The notes under the pieces: model-generated
Seen by the model: only the letters and a program-made list of their open reading frames with translations
Told to the model about the DNA's origin: nothing
Databases searched by the model: none
Shown here: positions 6,785 through 9,414 of the stretch, piece after piece
How positions within the stretch are numbered: the first letter of the stretch is position 1
How the letters are laid out: the number at the start of each line of letters is the position of its first letter
Assembly: GCA_900547025.1 (NCBI GenBank)
Contig: UREZ01000075.1
Location: 1 to 9,414, forward strand
From: an uncultured Collinsella sp.
GTDB taxonomy: Bacteria > Actinomycetota > Coriobacteriia > Coriobacteriales > Coriobacteriaceae
Direction of reading: 5' to 3'
DNA length: 9,414 nt
Made by a program: the position numbers and the translations under genes

Positions 6785-7633
6785 ATGCCAAGCTGGAACA
6801 TTCATATCGCTCAGACGGAGCGTTTGCTGGAGCGCACTGGTGCGCTTGCCAAGAGCGTGCGCGACCGCAATGCCTTTTTGTTTGGTTGCGTGGTTCCGGA
6901 TATCTTCGTGGGCTATATGGTCCCTGGCATCGCCGATCCCATCCCGTACCGCATTACGCACTTTGCAAAGCCCGAGCCTATCCCTAAGCCGCGCGAGCAC
7001 GAGTTCTGGGATACCTATGTGGCACCGTTGCTTAAAAGTTCGCCCACCGGTGCGCCGGCCGCGGCGACCTCGATTATCGAGGAACGCGAGCGACTGAATC
7101 GCGTACACTATCCCCAGCGCTACAAGGATGCCGAGCCGGTTGCCGGTCCCGGCGCTTGTGAGTTCTCGCTTGCGTCCGAAGATGTGGCTCAGTCGTTGCT
7201 CGATTTGACACTGGGCGTCTGGTCGCACCTGGTGGCCGACACGGTATGGAATACGCGCGTGAACCAGTACCTGGAGGCGCACGGCGGCAAGCCGTGTGAG
7301 GAGTTCCGCATTAAAAAGCAGGGCGATTTTGACTGGTTTGGCAAGACGTTGGGCATTGTTTCCATCCCGCGCGCGACCGATCGCCTGTATACTGCGGCGA
7401 CGCGTTTTGGGCAGTATCCCATCCATAAAGAATATGTGCTCAAGACCATCGGCGTCATGCACGAGATTGTACGCGAAAACCCCGGCGAGCCCGATCATCC
7501 GCCGTATCGCCTGCTAACCGAGGAGTTTTTCGATGCAACGTTTACCGAGGTCATCGAGCTAACCGAGGCAGGCTTTGCGGCTCGCGTTGCTGCTTCTGAC
7601 ATTCCCGCAGTCCCTCTGATCGCTAGCTGCTAG
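6785..7633 (+). CDS. Zinc-dependent phospholipase C-like protein
   Basis: The 282-residue protein resembles the bacterial zinc-dependent phospholipase C/S1-P1 nuclease-like family (Zn_dep_PLPC type). That family's characterised relatives hold three zinc ions through an N-terminal Trp and several His and Asp residues. Candidate ligands here are Trp4 and His7 in MPSWNIH, Asp39 in LFGCVVPDIF, His59 in ITHF, and His148/Asp152 in WSHLVADTVW, which matches the conserved HxxxD. No signal peptide is seen, unlike secreted phospholipase C, so it is probably cytoplasmic, and its substrate is unknown. ATG 6785 is preferred over in-frame ATGs at 6773 and 6734 because GGGGGTGG precedes it and Trp4 falls where the family has it. 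It sits alone behind its own promoter, and its stop overlaps the stop of the convergent gene. Family assignment is fairly safe; enzymatic activity is not shown. Confidence 0.75.
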   Translation: MPSWNIHIAQTERLLERTGALAKSVRDRNAFLFGCVVPDIFVGYMVPGIADPIPYRITHFAKPEPIPKPREHEFWDTYVAPLLKSSPTGAPAAATSIIEERERLNRVHYPQRYKDAEPVAGPGACEFSLASEDVAQSLLDLTLGVWSHLVADTVWNTRVNQYLEAHGGKPCEEFRIKKQGDFDWFGKTLGIVSIPRATDRLYTAATRFGQYPIHKEYVLKTIGVMHEIVRENPGEPDHPPYRLLTEEFFDATFTEVIELTEAGFAARVAASDIPAVPLIASC

Positions 7634-8703
7634 CCGGCCGGCTTGACGGCGAACAGCTCATCCCAATCGACCAATAGCTCCCGTCGAAGGGTTTTTGCGG
7701 CGGTGCGTTCCTGATCGGTCTTTGGGATGTAGGGGAGCCCCGCCTTTTTATGGATGAGCTCGGCGATGTTGTTAAAGCTCTTCGTGTCCTTGATTTGCTC
7801 ATAGGTTATCTGGATAACGTCATAGCCCATGCTTGTGAGGGCGGTGGTGCGCTCGGCATCGGAGGGGCTTGCGGCTTCGCTGCCATGGACGGAGCGGCCT
7901 TGGCATTCCAAGATGACGCCCATGCTGTCGGTGTTGCTCTCGATGAGGATATCGGCGTAGCAGCAGGTTTTGTCATACAGTGAGCGCGCGGCGTCGCTGA
8001 GAGGGATGCGCACGTTGTTTGCGATGTTGATGCCCATGCCGCCCTCGTCGCGGGGGAGCGAGACAAGCATGGAGGTCTGTACTTCGAAGGGCGAGGCGGT
8101 CTGCCCCGTCATGTGCTCGGCCGCCCAGCGCAGTTGTTTAACGCCGCGCAGGCCTGCGGCCTGCTTGGCGAACGCGGCGATATCCGCTGCGCTGAGGAGC
8201 GGTGGGCGCTTCCACAGGTTGGTGTCATTGCCCTTGGTGTCGTTAACTCGCTCCCAGCCGCAGTTGGGTGGAATGAGCTTAAGCGAAATGGCTTCATCGA
8301 GTTGTTGTTGCGTTCGCTCGCAGGGCCTAAACACTGCAAAGGAGCCGCACATCTCGTAGCAAGCCATGAGTAACTGGTTGCGTGAGACCTGCGTAGCAAG
8401 GCTGAGCAGCGTAAACTCGGGCGATGTGACATCAAATCCATGCTCAGTTTGCCTAAACGACCCCGGAGGTGGTTCTTGGGTTAGCAGACGGCTGCGAAAT
8501 AGCTTTCCGTTCGCGCGCTGTTTTCTTTCGCCCACGAATCTCCAAACTGGTGTACCGAGCAAGTCTTTAAATACTGGTTGTTTTGAGTAATGCACCAAGC
8601 GATGGTCATGGTCGGGCGGCAGGATTGCCGGATAGAGTCCCAGTATCTGGGGCGGTATGCGATAGTACTGAAAAGCCGTGGGTCCGCAGGCAAGAAATGA
8701 CAT
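7630..8703 (-). CDS. Hypothetical protein: AbiEi-like N-terminal region fused to a DUF559/Vsr-like PD-(D/E)XK nuclease domain
   Basis: The 357-residue protein is not one I can name. The N-terminal half (about 1-125) opens SFLACGPTAFQYYRIPP and contains DVTSPEFTLLSLA (91-103), resembling the VTSPERTLLDLA stretch of AbiEi-type antitoxins and related winged-helix proteins. The C-terminal part (about 200-320) fits a DUF559/very-short-patch-repair endonuclease fold: SPFE with Glu207, YADILIE with Asp251, VILECQGRSVH with Glu266, Gln268 and His273, then D-x2-R-x3-L-x3-GYDVIQIT-x2-QI (282-304). The E/D/ExQ set is compatible with an active metal-dependent nuclease. No membrane segment or signal peptide is seen. 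The start at 8703 is the only ATG; an in-frame TAG lies 33 nt upstream and the Shine-Dalgarno (CGGAT) is weak. Base composition is visibly lower in GC than pheST or the transporter genes, suggesting acquired DNA. The 130-bp inverted-repeat element lies upstream. Function is unknown: a defence nuclease, toxin-like protein or DNA-repair relative are all possible. Confidence 0.7.
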   Translation of the reverse strand: MSFLACGPTAFQYYRIPPQILGLYPAILPPDHDHRLVHYSKQPVFKDLLGTPVWRFVGERKQRANGKLFRSRLLTQEPPPGSFRQTEHGFDVTSPEFTLLSLATQVSRNQLLMACYEMCGSFAVFRPCERTQQQLDEAISLKLIPPNCGWERVNDTKGNDTNLWKRPPLLSAADIAAFAKQAAGLRGVKQLRWAAEHMTGQTASPFEVQTSMLVSLPRDEGGMGINIANNVRIPLSDAARSLYDKTCCYADILIESNTDSMGVILECQGRSVHGSEAASPSDAERTTALTSMGYDVIQITYEQIKDTKSFNNIAELIHKKAGLPYIPKTDQERTAAKTLRRELLVDWDELFAVKPAG

Positions 8704-8749
8704 AGCGATCCGATCGTTTGAGCGTAGTTTGGGCTAGAAAAGCTATCGG

Positions 8750-8879
8750 TTTCGGAAGTGCGGGGAAAAAGACAAACAGGTCAACCACAAGCGGTATTTA
8801 AGCCAACTTTATCAGGGGTTTTGTTGAAATAAAAGGGCTTGTGCTCGGGGGTAAGCAATTTTTCCCCGCACTTCCGAAA
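8750..8879. repeat. 130-bp element bounded by perfect 21-bp inverted repeats
   Basis: The left arm (8750-8770) reads TTTCGGAAGTGCGGGG followed by five A. The right arm (8859-8879) is its exact reverse complement, ending in CCCCGCACTTCCGAAA. The arms are 88 bp apart. A second inverted repeat, CACAAGC (8786-8792) with GCTTGTG (8837-8843), has the same centre (8814.5). Near the middle CAAC (8804-8807) and GTTG (8823-8826) are one base off that centre. No reading frame of note lies inside. The element begins 46 bp upstream of the nuclease-like gene on the - strand. It could be a MITE-like non-autonomous mobile element, a paired operator, or a long RNA hairpin in that gene's leader. No target-site duplication is obvious (flanks are GCTATCGG and ACCAGGTC). 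Confidence 0.75.
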
Positions 8880-9055
8880 ACCAGGTCGATCTGACTCTTG
8901 CTAAAACGATTTAGCAGCGTCGGTTAAGGTGTGGGTTTGCCACCGGGCGAACACTTTTAGCGCTTGGGACTTTATTTTTGGGCCTCGAAGGGTGGATTTC
9001 GCGCTTTTGGTAAAGAAATGAGTGCGTGTTTTGCCGTGCGCCGGCATTGGCACAG
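8880..9055. other. Gene-free stretch between pyk terminator and inverted-repeat element
   Basis: Together with 8704-8879 this makes a 417-nt stretch without a convincing gene. It contains a 7-bp inverted repeat, TGCTAAA (8899-8905) and TTTAGCA (8910-8916) around ACGA, which could be an operator or a small hairpin. Otherwise I see no tRNA, no riboswitch-like pattern and no clear promoter. The promoter of the nuclease-like gene must lie between here and 8704 on the - strand, but no -35/-10 pair stands out. Short open frames on both strands look like chance. Confidence 0.45.
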
Positions 9056-9092
9056 AAAAAGGGCCCGGAAGGCAATGCCTTCCGGGCCCTTT
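9056..9092 (-). terminator. Intrinsic terminator of pyk
   Basis: A 15-bp perfect stem (9058-9072 with 9078-9092) carries GGGCCCGGAAGG and CCTTCCGGGCCC around the loop CAATG. Read on the - strand it ends in TTTTT (9060-9056). It begins 28 nt after the pyk stop. Only three T follow on the + strand, so it is directional towards the - strand. Confidence 0.92.
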
Positions 9093-9120
9093 GCAATGCA
9101 AATCTGCTTGCAAGTGCGAT

Positions 9121-9414
9121 TTAGCGCACCTGAGCGACGTAAGCGACGTTGGTCGAGGAGACCTTGTCCTCGAGCTGGACGCTCATACGGGGATCGCCGG
9201 CGGTAGCGACGGTCAAATCGCCAGTCTTGACGTAGCCGAGCTCCTTAGCGGTCTCGATCGCCTTGACGATCGTGCCGTTGACGGTGCCCTGGGTAATCTC
9301 GGCCTGGTGCGGGATAACGCCCCAGTACATGATCATCTGCTGGACGGCCCACTCGTGGCGGGAGAACGCGCAGATCGGCATGTTGGGACGGAAGTGCGAG
9401 ATCAGGCGAGCGGT
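9121..9414 (-). CDS. pyk: Pyruvate kinase, C-terminal part (cut by the window edge)
   Basis: Pyruvate kinase makes pyruvate and ATP from phosphoenolpyruvate and ADP in the last step of glycolysis. Only the final 97 codons are in the window, reading in frame from the edge at 9414 to the TAA at 9123-9121. The visible part is the C-terminal regulatory domain: TARLISHFRPNMPICAFS, then AVQQMIMYWGVIPHQA, which matches the conserved TARxISxxRP...YWGVxP pattern of this domain, and GDLTVATAGDP near the end. The active site lies in the missing part. The first ATG visible in frame (at 9381) is internal and not the start. The terminator at 9056-9092 follows directly. Confidence 0.9.
   Translation of the reverse strand, partial: TARLISHFRPNMPICAFSRHEWAVQQMIMYWGVIPHQAEITQGTVNGTIVKAIETAKELGYVKTGDLTVATAGDPRMSVQLEDKVSSTNVAYVAQVR

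Noticed and set aside
8750..8879. CRISPR array or IS element
   Set aside because: There are only two inverted, not direct, repeat copies, and the 88-bp interior is too short to encode a transposase; no cas genes are present.
8901..9113. Short open frames on the - strand between pyk and the nuclease-like gene
   Set aside because: They include the terminator hairpin as coding sequence and their products have no recognisable features.
8964..9206. Open frame on the + strand crossing the pyk terminator
   Set aside because: It runs through the terminator hairpin and into antisense pyk; no Shine-Dalgarno or domain supports it.

Overview
The window is a piece of a high-GC bacterial chromosome. Gene content, the style of the proteins and the C/G-ending codon use point to a Coriobacteriia member (Actinomycetota), most like Collinsella or a relative. 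That assignment is an impression from the proteins, not a database match.

Region 1 (1-3850) is the phenylalanyl-tRNA synthetase locus. pheS and pheT are both complete and on the + strand. They are separated by an unusually long 162-nt gap holding an 87-nt concentric imperfect palindrome (1131-1217).

Region 2 (3851-6740) is a metal-uptake operon of the ECF type on the + strand. A strong hairpin terminator for pheT overlaps a good promoter (TTGTCG, 17 nt, TATGAT with extended -10). Just downstream lies a perfect 8-bp inverted repeat, GTGTTAC-N14-GTAACAC, the arrangement expected of a NikR (nickel repressor) operator. The genes are a CbiM/NikM substrate component with its metal ligands intact (Met1, His2, His67) and a fused NikN-like tail, a CbiQ transmembrane coupling protein, and a CbiO ATPase. 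Operator and fusion together favour nickel over cobalt as substrate.

Region 3 (6741-7633) has its own extended -10 promoter and one gene for a zinc-dependent phospholipase C-like protein of unknown role. Its stop codon overlaps that of the next gene, which runs the other way.

Region 4 (7630-9120, - strand) is the most accessory-looking part. It holds a lower-GC gene whose product looks like an AbiEi-type N-terminal region joined to a DUF559/Vsr-like PD-(D/E)XK nuclease domain. Upstream, within a 417-nt gene-free stretch, lies a 130-bp element bounded by perfect 21-bp inverted repeats with a second concentric repeat inside. The nuclease-like gene plus this element is the best candidate here for something undescribed.

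Region 5 (9056-9414, - strand) is the C-terminal end of pyruvate kinase followed by a near-perfect intrinsic terminator. The rest of pyk lies beyond the window.
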